Source of the DNA: Belnapia mucosa
GTDB lineage: Bacteria > Pseudomonadota > Alphaproteobacteria > Acetobacterales > Acetobacteraceae
Length of the DNA: 64,000 nt
Direction: 5' to 3'
Assembly (NCBI RefSeq): GCF_016775475.1
Contig: NZ_JAEUXJ010000001.1
Location: 744,001 to 808,000, forward strand
The position numbers were made by a program, and so were the translations under genes. The notes under the pieces were generated by a model. The model searched no databases and was not told the origin of the DNA. It worked only from the letters and a program-made list of their open reading frames with translations. Positions 47,276-57,230 of this stretch are shown here, piece by piece. Each line of letters opens with the position of its first letter. The stretch's first letter is position 1.

Positions 47276-47303
47276 GCGTTAACCAATCTTCGGTTAATAA
47301 CGC
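47276..47303. promoter_or_regulatory. Inverted repeat in the pdh promoter region
   Basis: GCGTTAACC (47276-47284) pairs with GGTTAATAACGC (47292-47303), with a seven-base spacer and a short bulge. It lies in the most A/T-rich stretch of the 296-base gap between the divergent PhyH-type gene and pdhA, about 105 bases before the pdhA start. Its shape fits an operator overlapping a promoter; the regulator is unknown. A hairpin in an untranslated leader is the alternative. Confidence 0.45.
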
Positions 47304-47408
47304 TATTTCATTGCCCTGTCTCGGTTTTTCTCTCGGGCCTCGCTTGCCGAGCGGGCGGGCAAGGCGCTATCTCAGCATGTCGGGATCGCAGAGCAGGGAG
47401 GAAACCGC

Positions 47409-48434
47409 ATGGCCCAGGCAGCGGAAGCCACAGGCGCCAAGCGCCGCGGGAAGGCGGCGTCCGCGCCGCCGATGACCCAGGACCAGCTGCTCCAGGCTTA
47501 TCGGGACATGCTCCTGATCCGCCGCTTCGAGGAAAAGGCGGGGCAGCTCTACGGCATGGGGCTGATTGGCGGGTTCTGCCATCTCTATATCGGCCAGGAA
47601 GCGGTGGTTGTCGGCATGCAGGCCTGCCTGGAGCCGGGCGACCAGGTCATCACCTCCTACCGCGACCACGGCCACATGCTGGCGACGGGCATGGAAGCCC
47701 GCGGCGTCATGGCCGAGCTCACCGGGCGTGCGGGCGGCTATTCCCGCGGCAAGGGCGGCTCCATGCATATGTTCAGCCGCGAGAAGGGCTTCTTCGGCGG
47801 ACATGGCATCGTGGGTGCGCAGGTCTCGCTCGGGACGGGGCTGGCCTTCGCCAACTGGTACCGCGAGAGCCGCAACGTCTCGCTGACCTATTTCGGCGAG
47901 GGCGCCTCCAACCAGGGCCAGGTCTTCGAGAGCTTCAACCTGGCGGCGCTCATGAAGCTGCCGGTGATCTTCATCATCGAGAACAACAAATACGGCATGG
48001 GCACCAGCGTGGAGCGCGCCAGCGCCTCCCGCGACCTGTCGAAGAACGGCGCCGCCTGGGGCATCCCGGGCGAGCAGGTGAACGGCATGGATGTGATGGC
48101 CGTGAAGGAAGCGGGCGAGCGCGCCACCGCGCATTGCCGCGCCGGCAACGGGCCATACCTGCTGGAGATGAAGACCTACCGCTATCGCGGGCATTCCATG
48201 TCGGATCCGGCGAAGTACCGCACCCGCGAGGAGGTGCAGAAGATGCGCGAGCAGTCCGACCCGATCGAGACGGCGCGCAAGCTGCTGCTGGAGGGCGGGC
48301 TCGACGAGGCGGCGCTGAAGAAGATCGATGACGAGGTGAAGGCGATCGTGCAGGAAGCGGCCGACTTCGCGCAAAGCAGCCCGGAGCCCGACGAGGGCGA
48401 GCTCTGGACCGACGTCCTGCTGGAGGCCCGCTGA
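47409..48434 (+). CDS. pdhA: Pyruvate dehydrogenase E1 component, alpha subunit
   Basis: 341 residues, start supported by GGGAGG six bases before ATG 47409. TPP-dependent dehydrogenase signatures: [47 protein letters not shown], and the TPP motif [16 protein letters not shown] to [21 protein letters not shown] is the phosphorylation-loop region. With PdhB it decarboxylates pyruvate and passes the acetyl group to the E2 lipoyl arm. It opens the pdh operon, two bases before pdhB. Confidence 0.96.
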   Translation: MAQAAEATGAKRRGKAASAPPMTQDQLLQAYRDMLLIRRFEEKAGQLYGMGLIGGFCHLYIGQEAVVVGMQACLEPGDQVITSYRDHGHMLATGMEARGVMAELTGRAGGYSRGKGGSMHMFSREKGFFGGHGIVGAQVSLGTGLAFANWYRESRNVSLTYFGEGASNQGQVFESFNLAALMKLPVIFIIENNKYGMGTSVERASASRDLSKNGAAWGIPGEQVNGMDVMAVKEAGERATAHCRAGNGPYLLEMKTYRYRGHSMSDPAKYRTREEVQKMREQSDPIETARKLLLEGGLDEAALKKIDDEVKAIVQEAADFAQSSPEPDEGELWTDVLLEAR

Positions 48435-48435
48435 G

Positions 48436-49866
48436 ATGGGTGTCGAGATCCTGATGCCGGCGCTGTCGCCGACCATGACGGAGGGCAAGCTCGCCCGCTG
48501 GCTGAAGAAGGAAGGCGACCAGGTGAAGTCCGGCGATGTCATCGCCGAGATCGAAACCGACAAGGCCACGATGGAAGTCGAGGCCGTGGATGAGGGCACG
48601 CTGACCAAGATCATCGTCGCCGAGGGGACGGAGGGCGTCTCCGTCAACTCGCCGATCGCCGAGCTGGATGGCGGTGGTGGCGCTGCCTCGAAGGGCACCG
48701 CGCCGGGCCATGACACGGCGATGCCGCAGCAGCCGGCGCCGCCGGCCGCAGCCAGCCCCGAGGTGGGCGAGGTGGCGAAGCAGGCCGAGGATTACGGCGC
48801 GGTTGCCCAGCGCGGCGCCGACCGGAAGGAAGGCGCCGCCAAGATGGGCGAGGCCGCGGCGGCGCCCGAGAAGGATTGGGGCCCGACCAAGCCGATGACG
48901 GTGCGCGAGGCGCTGCGCGACGCCATGGCGGTCGAGATGCGGGCGGACGACAAGGTCTTCCTCATGGGCGAGGAGGTCGCGCAGTACCAGGGCGCCTATA
49001 AGATCAGCCAGGGCCTGCTGGATGAGTTCGGGCCGCGGCGCGTCATCGACACGCCGATCACCGAGCACGGCTTCACCGGCATGGCGGTGGGCGCGGCCTT
49101 CACGGGGCTCAAGCCCATCGTGGAGTTCATGACCTTCAACTTCTCCATGCAGGCGATCGACCAGATCATCAACTCGGCGGCCAAGACGCTCTACATGTCG
49201 GGCGGCCAGCTCGGCTGCCCGATCGTCTTCCGCGGGCCGAACGGCGCGGCGGCGCGCGTCGCGGCGCAGCACAGCCAGTGCTATGCGAGCTGGTATGCGC
49301 ATGTGCCGGGGCTGAAGGTCGTCGCGCCCTGGTCCTCGGCGGATGCCAAGGGGCTGCTGCGGGCGGCGATCCGCGACCCCAACCCGGTCATCGTGCTCGA
49401 GAACGAGATCCTCTACGGCCACAGCTTCGAGTGCCCGACGGCGGATGACTTCATCGTGCCGATCGGCAAGGCGAAGGTCGAGCGGGCGGGCAAGGACGTC
49501 ACCATCGTCTCCTATTCCATCGCGGTGACCTGGGCGATGCAGGCGGCCGAGGAACTGGCCAAGCAGGGGATCGAGGCGGAGGTGATCAACCTCCGTTCCA
49601 TCCGCCCGCTGGATGCCGAGACCATCGCCAACTCCGTCAGGAAGACCAACCGGCTGGTGACGGTGGAGGAGGGCTGGCCCTATGCCAATATCGGCGTGGA
49701 GGTCGCCATGCAGGTGATGGAGGCGGCCTTCGATTATCTGGATGCGCCGCCGGTGCGGGTCTGCGGCAAGGATGTGCCGATGCCCTATGCCGCCAATCTG
49801 GAAAAGCTCGCCCTGCCGACGATCCCCGAGATCGTCGATGCGGTGAAGCGCGTGACCTACAAGTAG
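48436..49866 (+). CDS. pdhB: Pyruvate dehydrogenase E1 component, beta subunit, with lipoyl domain
   Basis: 476 residues. The first 80 are a lipoyl domain ([18 protein letters not shown]; lipoylated lysine 43 in ETDKATMEV), followed by a flexible Pro/Ala linker. The E1-beta body starts at about residue 150: [46 protein letters not shown] and [13 protein letters not shown] lipoyl domain on E1-beta is a known alphaproteobacterial feature. The lipoyl part is very similar to that of PdhC, down to near-identical codon runs. Confidence 0.95.
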   Translation: MGVEILMPALSPTMTEGKLARWLKKEGDQVKSGDVIAEIETDKATMEVEAVDEGTLTKIIVAEGTEGVSVNSPIAELDGGGGAASKGTAPGHDTAMPQQPAPPAAASPEVGEVAKQAEDYGAVAQRGADRKEGAAKMGEAAAAPEKDWGPTKPMTVREALRDAMAVEMRADDKVFLMGEEVAQYQGAYKISQGLLDEFGPRRVIDTPITEHGFTGMAVGAAFTGLKPIVEFMTFNFSMQAIDQIINSAAKTLYMSGGQLGCPIVFRGPNGAAARVAAQHSQCYASWYAHVPGLKVVAPWSSADAKGLLRAAIRDPNPVIVLENEILYGHSFECPTADDFIVPIGKAKVERAGKDVTIVSYSIAVTWAMQAAEELAKQGIEAEVINLRSIRPLDAETIANSVRKTNRLVTVEEGWPYANIGVEVAMQVMEAAFDYLDAPPVRVCGKDVPMPYAANLEKLALPTIPEIVDAVKRVTYK

Positions 49867-49878
49867 GGGGAGCGGGAC

Positions 49879-51276
49879 ATGGCGACCAATATCCTGATGC
49901 CCGCCCTCTCGCCGACCATGACGGAAGGCACGCTGGCGCGCTGGCTGAAGAAGGAAGGCGAGCAGGTCAAGGCCGGCGACATCATCGCCGAGATCGAGAC
50001 CGACAAGGCCACCATGGAAGTCGAGGCCGTGGATGAGGGCATCCTCGGCAAGATTCTGGTCGGCGACGGCACCCAGGGCGTGAAAGTGAACGACCCGATC
50101 GGCGTGCTGGTCGAGCCGGGCGAGAGCGTGGGCGATGCCGGCAGCAGCAGCGCCAAGGCCCCGGCCCCGCAGGGTTCCGAGGCGCCGGAGCCGGCGCAAT
50201 CGCCCAGCCAGGGCGCGGCGCTGGAAGCGGTTCGCGCCTCGGGCGGCAAGGTGGCTGGCGCGGCGGAACAGCCGGTGGCGATGCCGGCGGCGCAGCCCTC
50301 GACGCCTGCGCCGGCGCCGAAGGCGAACGGGCACGATACCGGCGACCGGGTCTTCGTCTCGCCGCTCGCGCGCCGCATGGCGCAGCAGGCGGGGCTCGAC
50401 CTCTCGGGCGTGCAGGGTAGCGGTCCGGCGGGCCGCATCGTGAAGTCGGATATCGAGGCGGCGCTTGCCAAGGGCCCAGCGGCGAAGCCGGCGCCCGCAC
50501 CACAGGCCGCTGCCCCGGCGGCGCAGCCGGCCGCGGCCCCGGCGCCGAAGCCGGCCGCGCCGGCCCCGGTGGTCAGCGCCCCGCATACGCCGGTGCCGAA
50601 CAGCACCATCCGCAAGGTCATCGCCCGGCGTCTGGCGGAATCGAAGCAGACCATCCCGCATTTCTATGTGACGATGGATTTCGAGATCGACGCGCTGCTG
50701 AAGCTGCGGGCCGACCTCAATGCCAAGTCCGCCAAGGATGGGCCGGGGGCGTTCAAGCTCTCGGTCAATGACCTTGTCATCAAGGCAGTGGCGGCGACGC
50801 TGCGGCGCTTCCCCAACGTCAACGCGATGTGGACGGATGAGGCGATCCTGCAGTTCCACGACGTCGACGTCTCGGTCGCGGTCTCGACGCCGACGGGGCT
50901 CATCACGCCGATCATCCGCAAGGCCGACCAGAAGGGCCTGACGACGATCAGCAACGAGATGAAGGACCTGGCCAACCGGGCCAAGGCGAACAAGCTGAAG
51001 CCAGAGGAATTCCAGGGCGGCGGCTTCAGCATCTCGAATATGGGCATGTATGGCGTGCGCGAGTTCAGCGCCATCATCAATCCGCCCCAGGCCGGCATCC
51101 TGGCCGTCGCGGCCGGCGAGCAGCGGCCGGTGGTGCGGAAGGGCGAGCTGGCGGTCGCCACGGTGATGACCTGCACCCTCTCGGTCGATCACCGCGTCAT
51201 CGACGGCGCGCTGGCAGCGGAGTTCATGCAGGCGCTGAAGGGCGTCATCGAGGATCCGCTGAGCCTGATGCTGTGA
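49879..51276 (+). CDS. pdhC: Dihydrolipoamide acetyltransferase (PDH E2)
   Basis: 465 residues: one lipoyl domain (lysine 43), a long Ala/Pro linker, the peripheral subunit-binding domain ([19 protein letters not shown]), a second linker, and the acyltransferase core ending in the catalytic [14 protein letters not shown]. It transfers the acetyl group to CoA and forms the core of the complex. The stop overlaps the next gene's GTG start by four bases. Confidence 0.96.
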   Translation: MATNILMPALSPTMTEGTLARWLKKEGEQVKAGDIIAEIETDKATMEVEAVDEGILGKILVGDGTQGVKVNDPIGVLVEPGESVGDAGSSSAKAPAPQGSEAPEPAQSPSQGAALEAVRASGGKVAGAAEQPVAMPAAQPSTPAPAPKANGHDTGDRVFVSPLARRMAQQAGLDLSGVQGSGPAGRIVKSDIEAALAKGPAAKPAPAPQAAAPAAQPAAAPAPKPAAPAPVVSAPHTPVPNSTIRKVIARRLAESKQTIPHFYVTMDFEIDALLKLRADLNAKSAKDGPGAFKLSVNDLVIKAVAATLRRFPNVNAMWTDEAILQFHDVDVSVAVSTPTGLITPIIRKADQKGLTTISNEMKDLANRAKANKLKPEEFQGGGFSISNMGMYGVREFSAIINPPQAGILAVAAGEQRPVVRKGELAVATVMTCTLSVDHRVIDGALAAEFMQALKGVIEDPLSLML

Positions 51277-51659
51277 TCGACCATGTCTCGATCACGGTGT
51301 CGGACATCGCCATCGCAGCGCGTTTCTATGACGCGGTGATGGCGGCGCTCGGCGTGCCGGCGGTCGGGCGGGACGAGCATTGGCTCGGCTATGGCCTGCG
51401 GGCAGACTCCGCGAGCCCTGAGCGGAGCTACCTCTCCATCCGGCTCGGACCTGTGCCGGAGGCGGCAACTGGGCGGCACTGGTGCTTCAAGGCGCCGGAT
51501 CGGGCGGCGGTCGATGGCTTCTGGCGGGCCGGCCTCGCGGCTGGCGGGGAGGATGACGGGGCGCCCGGCCTGCGGTCGCAGTATCATCCCCAGTACTACG
51601 CAGCCTTCCTGCGCGACCCGGCGGGTAATCGTGTCGAAGCGGCGCATCATGGGCAGTGA
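51273..51659 (+). CDS. VOC family protein (glyoxalase-like)
   Basis: 128 residues from GTG 51273 inside a GTGA overlap with pdhC. A single VOC domain: [19 protein letters not shown] at the start (metal-ligand His3), [16 protein letters not shown] in the middle, and [19 protein letters not shown] at the end. It is a small lyase/isomerase-type protein of unknown substrate. The coupling to pdhC suggests handling of a metabolite near pyruvate, such as methylglyoxal; that is inference. Confidence 0.75.
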   Translation: MIDHVSITVSDIAIAARFYDAVMAALGVPAVGRDEHWLGYGLRADSASPERSYLSIRLGPVPEAATGRHWCFKAPDRAAVDGFWRAGLAAGGEDDGAPGLRSQYHPQYYAAFLRDPAGNRVEAAHHGQ

Positions 51660-51660
51660 C

Positions 51661-52146
51661 ATGAGCCTCCGCCTGCGTGATGCGACCGAGGCCGATCTGC
51701 CGCTTGTCCTGCATTTCGTCCGAGCGCTCGCAGACTACGAGAAGCTCCTGCATGAGGTGACGGCGACGGAGGAGCATTTCCGTCGCCTGCTGTTTGGCGA
51801 GCCGCGCCGTGCCTGGGCGCTGATCGCCGAATGGGAGGGCAGGCCGGTCGGCCTGGCCCTCTGGTTCTACAGCGTCTCCACCTTCGACGGGGCGCCGAAG
51901 CTTTATCTCGAGGATGTCTTCGTCGAGCCGGCGCTGCGCGGACGGGGGATCGGCCGGGCGATCTTTGCCGAGCTGGCCCGCCGCGCCATCGCCGCCGGTT
52001 GCAGCCGGATGGAATGGTCCGTGCTCGACTGGAACGCGCCCTCGATCGCGTTTTACCGCTCCATCGGCGCGCAGCCACGCGACGGCTGGACCCTGCAACG
52101 GCTCAGCGGCACGGCGCTCCAGGCGCTGGCCGCGCGGGAGGACTGA
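51661..52146 (+). CDS. GNAT N-acetyltransferase, SSAT/thialysine type
   Basis: 161 residues from ATG 51661; an in-frame ATG at 51649 inside the previous gene is possible. RLRDATEADLPLVLHFVRALADYEKL, of which ADYEKL is diagnostic, then FYSVSTFDGAPKLYLEDVFVEP and the acetyl-CoA loop LRGRGIGRAIF match the diamine/thialysine N-acetyltransferase group. The natural amine is unknown. It is inserted, with the VOC gene, between pdhC and lpdA and uses acetyl-CoA, the product of the complex. Confidence 0.8.
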   Translation: MSLRLRDATEADLPLVLHFVRALADYEKLLHEVTATEEHFRRLLFGEPRRAWALIAEWEGRPVGLALWFYSVSTFDGAPKLYLEDVFVEPALRGRGIGRAIFAELARRAIAAGCSRMEWSVLDWNAPSIAFYRSIGAQPRDGWTLQRLSGTALQALAARED

Positions 52147-52149
52147 ACC

Positions 52150-53553
52150 ATGGCAGAAACCCAGAGCTTCGACCTCATCGTCCTCGGCGGGGGCCCTGGC
52201 GGCTATGTCGCCGCCATCCGCGCCGCCCAACTCGGCATGAAGACCGCGCTGGTGGAGCGGGAGCATCTGGGCGGCATCTGCCTGAACTGGGGCTGCATCC
52301 CGACCAAGGCGCTGCTCCGCAGCTCCGAGATCAACCACCTCCTCCACACGCTCGATGCCTATGGCTTCGCGGCCGATAATGTCCGCTTCGATATCGGCAA
52401 GATCGTCAAGCGCAGCCGGGCGGTGGCCAACCAGCTCTCGAGCGGCGTGAAGCATCTGCTGCGGAAGAACAAGGTCACGGTCTTCGACGGCCAGGGCAAG
52501 CTGGTCGGCAAGGGCCGCATGGCGGTGACGAAGGACGGCAAGCCGGTCGCTGACCTGGCGGCCAAGCACATCATCCTGGCGACCGGCGCGCGGGCGCGGA
52601 CCCTGCCGGGGCTGGAGCCGGATGGGAAGCTCGTCTGGTCCTATAAGGAGGCGATGGTGCCGCCCTCGATGCCGAAATCGCTCATCGTGATCGGCTCGGG
52701 CGCCATCGGTTCGGAATTCGCCAGCTTCTACCTCAATCTCGGCGCCCAGGTGACGCTGGTCGAGGTCATGGACCGCATCCTGCCGGTCGAGGACGCCGAG
52801 ATCAGCACCTTCGTCCGCAAGAGCTTCGAGAAGCAGGGGATGAAGATCCTCACCGGGGCCAAGGTCCAGGGGCTGCGGAAGGGCGGGGACAATGTCACCG
52901 CCGTCATCGAGGCTGGCGGCAAGGTGCAGGAGATCACCGCCGACCGCGTGATCTCGGCGGTCGGCATCGTCGGCAATGTCGAGGATATCGGCATCGAGGG
53001 CACGGGGGTGAAGGTCGAGCGCACCCATGTCGTGATCGACCAGTATTGCCGCACCGGCGAGCCCGGCATCTACGCCATCGGCGACCTCACCGGCGCGCCC
53101 TGGCTGGCCCATAAGGCGAGCCATGAGGGCATCCTCTGCGTCGAGACCATCGCCGGCATCAAGGGAGTGCACCCGATGGAGGTGCTGAACATCCCCGGCT
53201 GCACCTATTGCCGGCCGCAGGTCGCGAGCGTCGGCCTGACCGAGGAAGCGGCGAAGAAGGCCGGGCATGAACTCCGGGTCGGGCGCTTCCCCTTCATCGG
53301 CAATGGCAAGGCCATCGCCATGGGCGAGCCGGAAGGGATGATCAAGACCATCTTCGACGCCAAGACCGGGGAGTTGCTGGGCGCCCATATGGCCGGGCCC
53401 GAGGTGACCGAGATGATCCAGGGCTACACCATCGCCAAGACCATGGAGACGACGGAGCAGGAGCTGATGCACAGCATCTTCCCCCATCCGACCATTTCCG
53501 AGGCGATGCATGAGGCAGTGCTTGATGCCTATGGCCGCGTGATCCACATGTAG
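52150..53553 (+). CDS. lpdA: Dihydrolipoamide dehydrogenase (E3)
   Basis: 467 residues. FAD site [21 protein letters not shown] (core [14 protein letters not shown]), redox pair in [13 protein letters not shown], second nucleotide site [29 protein letters not shown], and the C-terminal [12 protein letters not shown] with the catalytic histidine. It re-oxidises lipoyl groups with NAD. It belongs to the pdh operon, with lipA four bases later. Confidence 0.96.
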   Translation: MAETQSFDLIVLGGGPGGYVAAIRAAQLGMKTALVEREHLGGICLNWGCIPTKALLRSSEINHLLHTLDAYGFAADNVRFDIGKIVKRSRAVANQLSSGVKHLLRKNKVTVFDGQGKLVGKGRMAVTKDGKPVADLAAKHIILATGARARTLPGLEPDGKLVWSYKEAMVPPSMPKSLIVIGSGAIGSEFASFYLNLGAQVTLVEVMDRILPVEDAEISTFVRKSFEKQGMKILTGAKVQGLRKGGDNVTAVIEAGGKVQEITADRVISAVGIVGNVEDIGIEGTGVKVERTHVVIDQYCRTGEPGIYAIGDLTGAPWLAHKASHEGILCVETIAGIKGVHPMEVLNIPGCTYCRPQVASVGLTEEAAKKAGHELRVGRFPFIGNGKAIAMGEPEGMIKTIFDAKTGELLGAHMAGPEVTEMIQGYTIAKTMETTEQELMHSIFPHPTISEAMHEAVLDAYGRVIHM

Positions 53554-53557
53554 GCCT

Positions 53558-54544
53558 ATGACGACCCGCATCGAAATCCGGCATCCCGAGAAGGCCCGTG
53601 ATGCCGTGAGGCATCCGGAGAAGGTTGGCCGGCCGGACAACCCGATCCAGCGGAAACCCAGCTGGATCAGGGTGAAGGCGCCGACGCACCCGATCTATCA
53701 CGAGACCCGGGCGCTGATGCGGGACCAGAAGCTGGTCACGGTCTGTGAGGAAGCCGCCTGCCCGAATATCGGCGAATGCTGGTCGCAGCGCCACGCCACC
53801 ATGATGATCATGGGCGAGACCTGCACCCGCGCCTGCGCCTTCTGCAACGTGGCGACCGGGCTGCCCAAGGCGCTCGACCCGGATGAGCCGCGCCGGGTCG
53901 CCGAAGCCGTGGCGACGCTCGGCCTGCGGCATGTGGTCATCACCAGCGTCGACCGGGACGATCTGGCCGATGGCGGCGCCCGGCATTTCGCCGAGACCAT
54001 CGCCGCGCTCCGCGCCGCCGCGCCCGAGACCACCATCGAGGTGCTGACCCCCGATTTCCTCCGCAAGGACGGGGCGCTGGAGGTGGTGGTGGAGGCCCGG
54101 CCGGATGTCTTCAACCACAACCTGGAGACGGTGCCGAAGCTCTACCCGAATATCCGGCCCGGGGCGCGCTACTTCCACTCGCTTCGCCTGCTCGACCGGG
54201 TGAAGGCCCTCGACCCCACCATCTTCACCAAATCCGGCCTGATGGTCGGCCTAGGCGAGGAGCGGATGGAGGTGCTGCAGGTCATGGACGACATGCGGAG
54301 CGCCGAGGTGGATTTCCTCACCATCGGCCAATACCTCCAGCCCAGCGTGAAGCATGCGGCGGTCGATCGCTTCGTCACCCCGGACGAGTTCGAGGATTAT
54401 GCGCGGATGGCCCGGGCCAAGGGCTTCCTCCTGGTTTCGGCCACGCCGCTGACCCGCAGCAGCTACCATGCGGATCGCGATTTCGCGGCATTGCGGGCCG
54501 CGCGGGAAAGGCAGCTTGCGGCCCTGCCGGCCATGGCCACCTAA
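53558..54544 (+). CDS. lipA: Lipoyl synthase
   Basis: 328 residues. Both iron-sulfur clusters are represented: [12 protein letters not shown] for the auxiliary sulfur-donating cluster and CTRACAFC for the radical-SAM cluster, with the [13 protein letters not shown] stretch between. The C-terminal [16 protein letters not shown] segment (here [13 protein letters not shown]) is present. It inserts two sulfurs into octanoyl groups on the lipoyl domains of PdhB and PdhC, so substrate and enzyme genes share an operon. Confidence 0.96.
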   Translation: MTTRIEIRHPEKARDAVRHPEKVGRPDNPIQRKPSWIRVKAPTHPIYHETRALMRDQKLVTVCEEAACPNIGECWSQRHATMMIMGETCTRACAFCNVATGLPKALDPDEPRRVAEAVATLGLRHVVITSVDRDDLADGGARHFAETIAALRAAAPETTIEVLTPDFLRKDGALEVVVEARPDVFNHNLETVPKLYPNIRPGARYFHSLRLLDRVKALDPTIFTKSGLMVGLGEERMEVLQVMDDMRSAEVDFLTIGQYLQPSVKHAAVDRFVTPDEFEDYARMARAKGFLLVSATPLTRSSYHADRDFAALRAARERQLAALPAMAT

Positions 54545-54550
54545 GCTGCC

Positions 54551-55015
54551 ATGCCGACCCATGCCGAGAAGCGCATCCTGCGCTACACCCCGGAGCAGCT
54601 CTTCGCCCTGGTGGCCGATGTGCGGCGCTACCCGGAATTCCTGCCCTGGTGCGTTGGCGCCCGTATCGTCTCGCAGAACGATGACAAGCTGATCGCCGAC
54701 CTCACGATCGGCTTCAAGCTGTTCCGCGAGAGCTTCCGCAGCGAGGTGGTGCTGGAACGGCCGCACGACATCCATGTGCAATACATGAACGGGCCCTTCC
54801 GCTATCTGAACAACCACTGGCGCTTCGTCCCGCATCCGCAGGGCACTCAGGTGGAGTTCTTCGTCGATTTCGAATTCCGCTCCCGCCTGCTCCAGGCCGT
54901 GATCGGCACCGTCTTCAATGAGGCGGTGCGGCTGATGGTCCGCGCTTTCGAGCGGCGGGCGATGCAGCTCTATGGCCGCCCGAACGCGGCGCCGAGCCCG
55001 GTGCCAGCCGCCTGA
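54551..55015 (+). CDS. ratA: RatA/Coq10-family START-domain protein
   Basis: 154 residues of the polyketide-cyclase/START fold: YTPEQLFALVADVRRYPEFLPWCVGARI (core ADVRRYPEFLPWC), FKLFRESFRSEVVLERP and FFVDFEFRSRLLQAVIG. The group includes Coq10, which binds ubiquinone, and E. coli RatA. The lipA-ratA order is widespread in alphaproteobacteria, where a ubiquinone-related role is more likely than a toxin role. A terminator begins over its stop codon. Confidence 0.85.
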   Translation: MPTHAEKRILRYTPEQLFALVADVRRYPEFLPWCVGARIVSQNDDKLIADLTIGFKLFRESFRSEVVLERPHDIHVQYMNGPFRYLNNHWRFVPHPQGTQVEFFVDFEFRSRLLQAVIGTVFNEAVRLMVRAFERRAMQLYGRPNAAPSPVPAA

Positions 55016-55047
55016 TCAACGGGTCTGATCCGTCGCATCAGGCTTTT
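55010..55047 (+). terminator. Intrinsic terminator of the pdhA-ratA operon
   Basis: Outer stem GCCTGAT (55010-55016) with ATCAGGC (55037-55043), an inner ACGG/CCGT stem, and TTTT at 55044-55047. The left arm covers the ratA stop codon. It fits a Rho-independent terminator closing the eight-gene operon. Confidence 0.75.
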
Positions 55048-55087
55048 ATATTGGCATGAGCGGGCCTGGCCGGGGCAGGCTTGGGCC

Positions 55088-55711
55088 ATGAGCTACATCC
55101 TCTATGGCGACAAGGGATCGGGCTCGGCCCCGGTCGAGATGGCGCTGGCCGAGATCGGTGCGCCGGTGGAGCTGCACGCGGTGCCGCTGGAGGGCGACTA
55201 TCAGCTCGCGGCGGAATACCGCCGCATCAACCCGATGGGACGCATCCCGACCCTGATCCTGCCGGATGGTACGGTTGTGACAGAAAGCCTCGCCATCCTC
55301 CTCACGCTTGTGGACCGGCATCCGGAGGCGGGGCTGCTGCCGCCGCCCAGCGATCCCGGCCGGGCCGTGGAGCTGCGCTGGATGGCGCTGGTCGCCGGCG
55401 AATTCTACCCATGCGTCACCCGCGGCGACTATCCCGAACGGTTCAGCGCCGACCCCGCCCATGCCCCGGCCATCAAGGCCCGCGCGATCGAGATGGGGCG
55501 CGACATCTGGCGCCTGATCGAGGCGCAGATCGAACCGGCGCCCTACCTGCTCGGGGAGCGCTTCTCGGTGGCGGATCTCTATCTGGCCTTCCTCTCCCGC
55601 TGGATGGGCGGGCGGGAATGGACACCGGCCAATTGCCCGAAGGTCGAATCCATCGCCCGGGCCGTCGCCGCGCGCCCCTCCGTCGCGCCCGTCTGGGCCA
55701 AGCATATCTAG
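55088..55711 (+). CDS. Glutathione S-transferase family protein
   Basis: 207 residues. An N-terminal thioredoxin-like domain (YILYGDKGSGSAPVEMALAE, given as its start; NPMGRIPTLILPDGTVVTES with the cis-proline and the TES glutathione contact) and a C-terminal helical domain ending GREWTPANCPKVESIARAV. The active-site residue is probably Ser in GSGSAP. It conjugates or reduces with glutathione; the substrate is unknown. It stands apart, after the operon terminator. Confidence 0.85.
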   Translation: MSYILYGDKGSGSAPVEMALAEIGAPVELHAVPLEGDYQLAAEYRRINPMGRIPTLILPDGTVVTESLAILLTLVDRHPEAGLLPPPSDPGRAVELRWMALVAGEFYPCVTRGDYPERFSADPAHAPAIKARAIEMGRDIWRLIEAQIEPAPYLLGERFSVADLYLAFLSRWMGGREWTPANCPKVESIARAVAARPSVAPVWAKHI

Positions 55712-55779
55712 GCCTCACGGGGTGTTGCCAGCGTCGCGCGGCGGTCGCAGGGTCGGGCATCCAGGATAGGAATCCCGCC

Positions 55780-56844
55780 ATGGTCCACGCCCCCGCCCGC
55801 CCGCCCGCAGGCGCCCCGCCGGTCCGCATCAACCTCTATTCGGACACCCAGACCCGCCCCAGCCCCGCGATGAAGGAGGCGATGATGCGCGCCGAGGTCG
55901 GCGATGAGCAGCACGGCGACGACCCGACCGTGCATGCGCTCTGCGACCGGATGGCGGCGCTGATGGGGAAGGAGGCGGCGATCTACCTGCCCTCCGGGAC
56001 CATGTGCAACGTCATCGCCATCCTCACTCATTGCGGCAAGGGCGATGAGGTGGTGGCGCATGAGACCAGCCACATCCTCCATAGCGAGGGCGGCACCCAT
56101 GCGGCGCTGACCGGCGTGCAGATCTACCCGCTGAAGGGCGCCCGCGGCCAATTCACCGCCGACGATGTCCGCGCCGCGATCCGGCCCAAGACCCGCTACG
56201 CCCCGCCGCAGCGCCTGCTGGAGGTGGAGCAGACCGCCAATATCGGCGGCGGCACCATCTGGCCGCTGGCGCAGCTCAATGCCGTGGCCGATGTGGCGCA
56301 TGGGGAAGGCTGGTCCACCCATATGGACGGCGCCCGGCTGATGAATGCCTGCGTCGCCGCCGGGATCGCGCCGAAGGAGATGGTGGCGCAATACGACAGC
56401 GTCTGGCTGGACTTCACCAAGGGCCTCGGGGCGCCGCTCGGCGCCGTGCTCTGCGGCTCGGACGAGTTCATCGGCCGGGCCTGGCGCTGGAAGCAGCGGC
56501 TGGGCGGCTCCATGCGGCAGGCCGGCATCTGCGCCGCCGCCTGCCTCTATGCGCTGGACCACAATGTGGACCGGCTGGCCGAGGACCACGCGAATGCCAA
56601 GGCGCTGGCGCGCGGGCTGCGGCAGATCCCGGGCGTGACGGTGGAGGAGCCGGACACCAACCTGGTCTTCTTCGATATCCGCGACACCGGCGTCGATGTC
56701 GGGGACTTGCAGGCGCGGCTGGCCCTGCAGGGCATCGCGGTCAGCGGCCTCGGCGGGCGCGTCAGGGCCTGCACCCATCTCGACGTGACCGCGCCGATGA
56801 TCGAGGAGGCGGCGGCCGGCATCCGCGCGGCGCTCTCCCGCTGA
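55780..56844 (+). CDS. ltaE: Low-specificity L-threonine aldolase family protein
   Basis: 354 residues from ATG 55780. A PLP fold type I enzyme: INLYSDTQTRPSPAMKEAMM, YLPSGTMCNVIAILTH, HMDGARLMNAC with the PLP aspartate, and the Schiff-base lysine in DFTKGLGAPLGAVL. It splits L-threonine or other beta-hydroxy amino acids to glycine plus aldehyde. Its stop overlaps the probable CTG start of yraN. Confidence 0.88.
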   Translation: MVHAPARPPAGAPPVRINLYSDTQTRPSPAMKEAMMRAEVGDEQHGDDPTVHALCDRMAALMGKEAAIYLPSGTMCNVIAILTHCGKGDEVVAHETSHILHSEGGTHAALTGVQIYPLKGARGQFTADDVRAAIRPKTRYAPPQRLLEVEQTANIGGGTIWPLAQLNAVADVAHGEGWSTHMDGARLMNACVAAGIAPKEMVAQYDSVWLDFTKGLGAPLGAVLCGSDEFIGRAWRWKQRLGGSMRQAGICAAACLYALDHNVDRLAEDHANAKALARGLRQIPGVTVEEPDTNLVFFDIRDTGVDVGDLQARLALQGIAVSGLGGRVRACTHLDVTAPMIEEAAAGIRAALSR

Positions 56845-57230
56845 GCGAAGCGGGTCGGCGCCTCCGCGGCGGCCGGGCCGAGAGCGCCGGCCGCGCCGGG
56901 GAGGCGGCGGCCGAGGCGGCACTGGCGCGCGAGGGTTGGACGGTCCTGGCCCGGCGCTGCCGCACCCTGGCGGGCGAGCTGGACCTCATCGCCGAGCGGG
57001 AGGGGCTGCTCGCCTTCATCGAGGTGAAGGCGCGACCGAGCCTCGCCGAGGCGGCCTTCGCCCTCGGGCCCCGGCAGCGGGCGCGGCTGCTGGCCGCGGC
57101 GGAGTGCTGGCTGGCCGAGAATCCGGGGGCGGGCGCGGCTGGCATTCGCTTCGACCTGCTAGTGGTCGCCGCCGATGGCACGGTGCGGCGCATTGCCGAT
57201 GCATTCCGGGCAGGAGATGATCGGGCATGA
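56841..57230 (+). CDS. yraN: YraN family (UPF0102) nuclease-fold protein, probable CUG start
   Basis: 129 residues if read from CTG 56841. The YraN pattern is clear: AGEAAAEAALAREGWTVLARR, then GELDLIAEREGLLAFIEVKARPS, the restriction-endonuclease-like ELDLIA and EVKAR active-site motif, and VRRIADAF near the end. The E-x-D...EVK residues are intact. No ATG, GTG or TTG lies in frame before the domain; the CTG sits in a CTGA overlap with the threonine aldolase stop. The family has no settled role. Its TGA stop overlaps the next gene's ATG. Confidence 0.82.
   Translation: MSEAGRRLRGGRAESAGRAGEAAAEAALAREGWTVLARRCRTLAGELDLIAEREGLLAFIEVKARPSLAEAAFALGPRQRARLLAAAECWLAENPGAGAAGIRFDLLVVAADGTVRRIADAFRAGDDRA

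Noticed and set aside
47974..51192. A 1072-codon minus-strand open frame across pdhA-pdhC
   Set aside because: It is antisense to three certain genes; its Arg/His/Asp-rich product has no domain pattern and arises from the high GC codon use of the plus strand.
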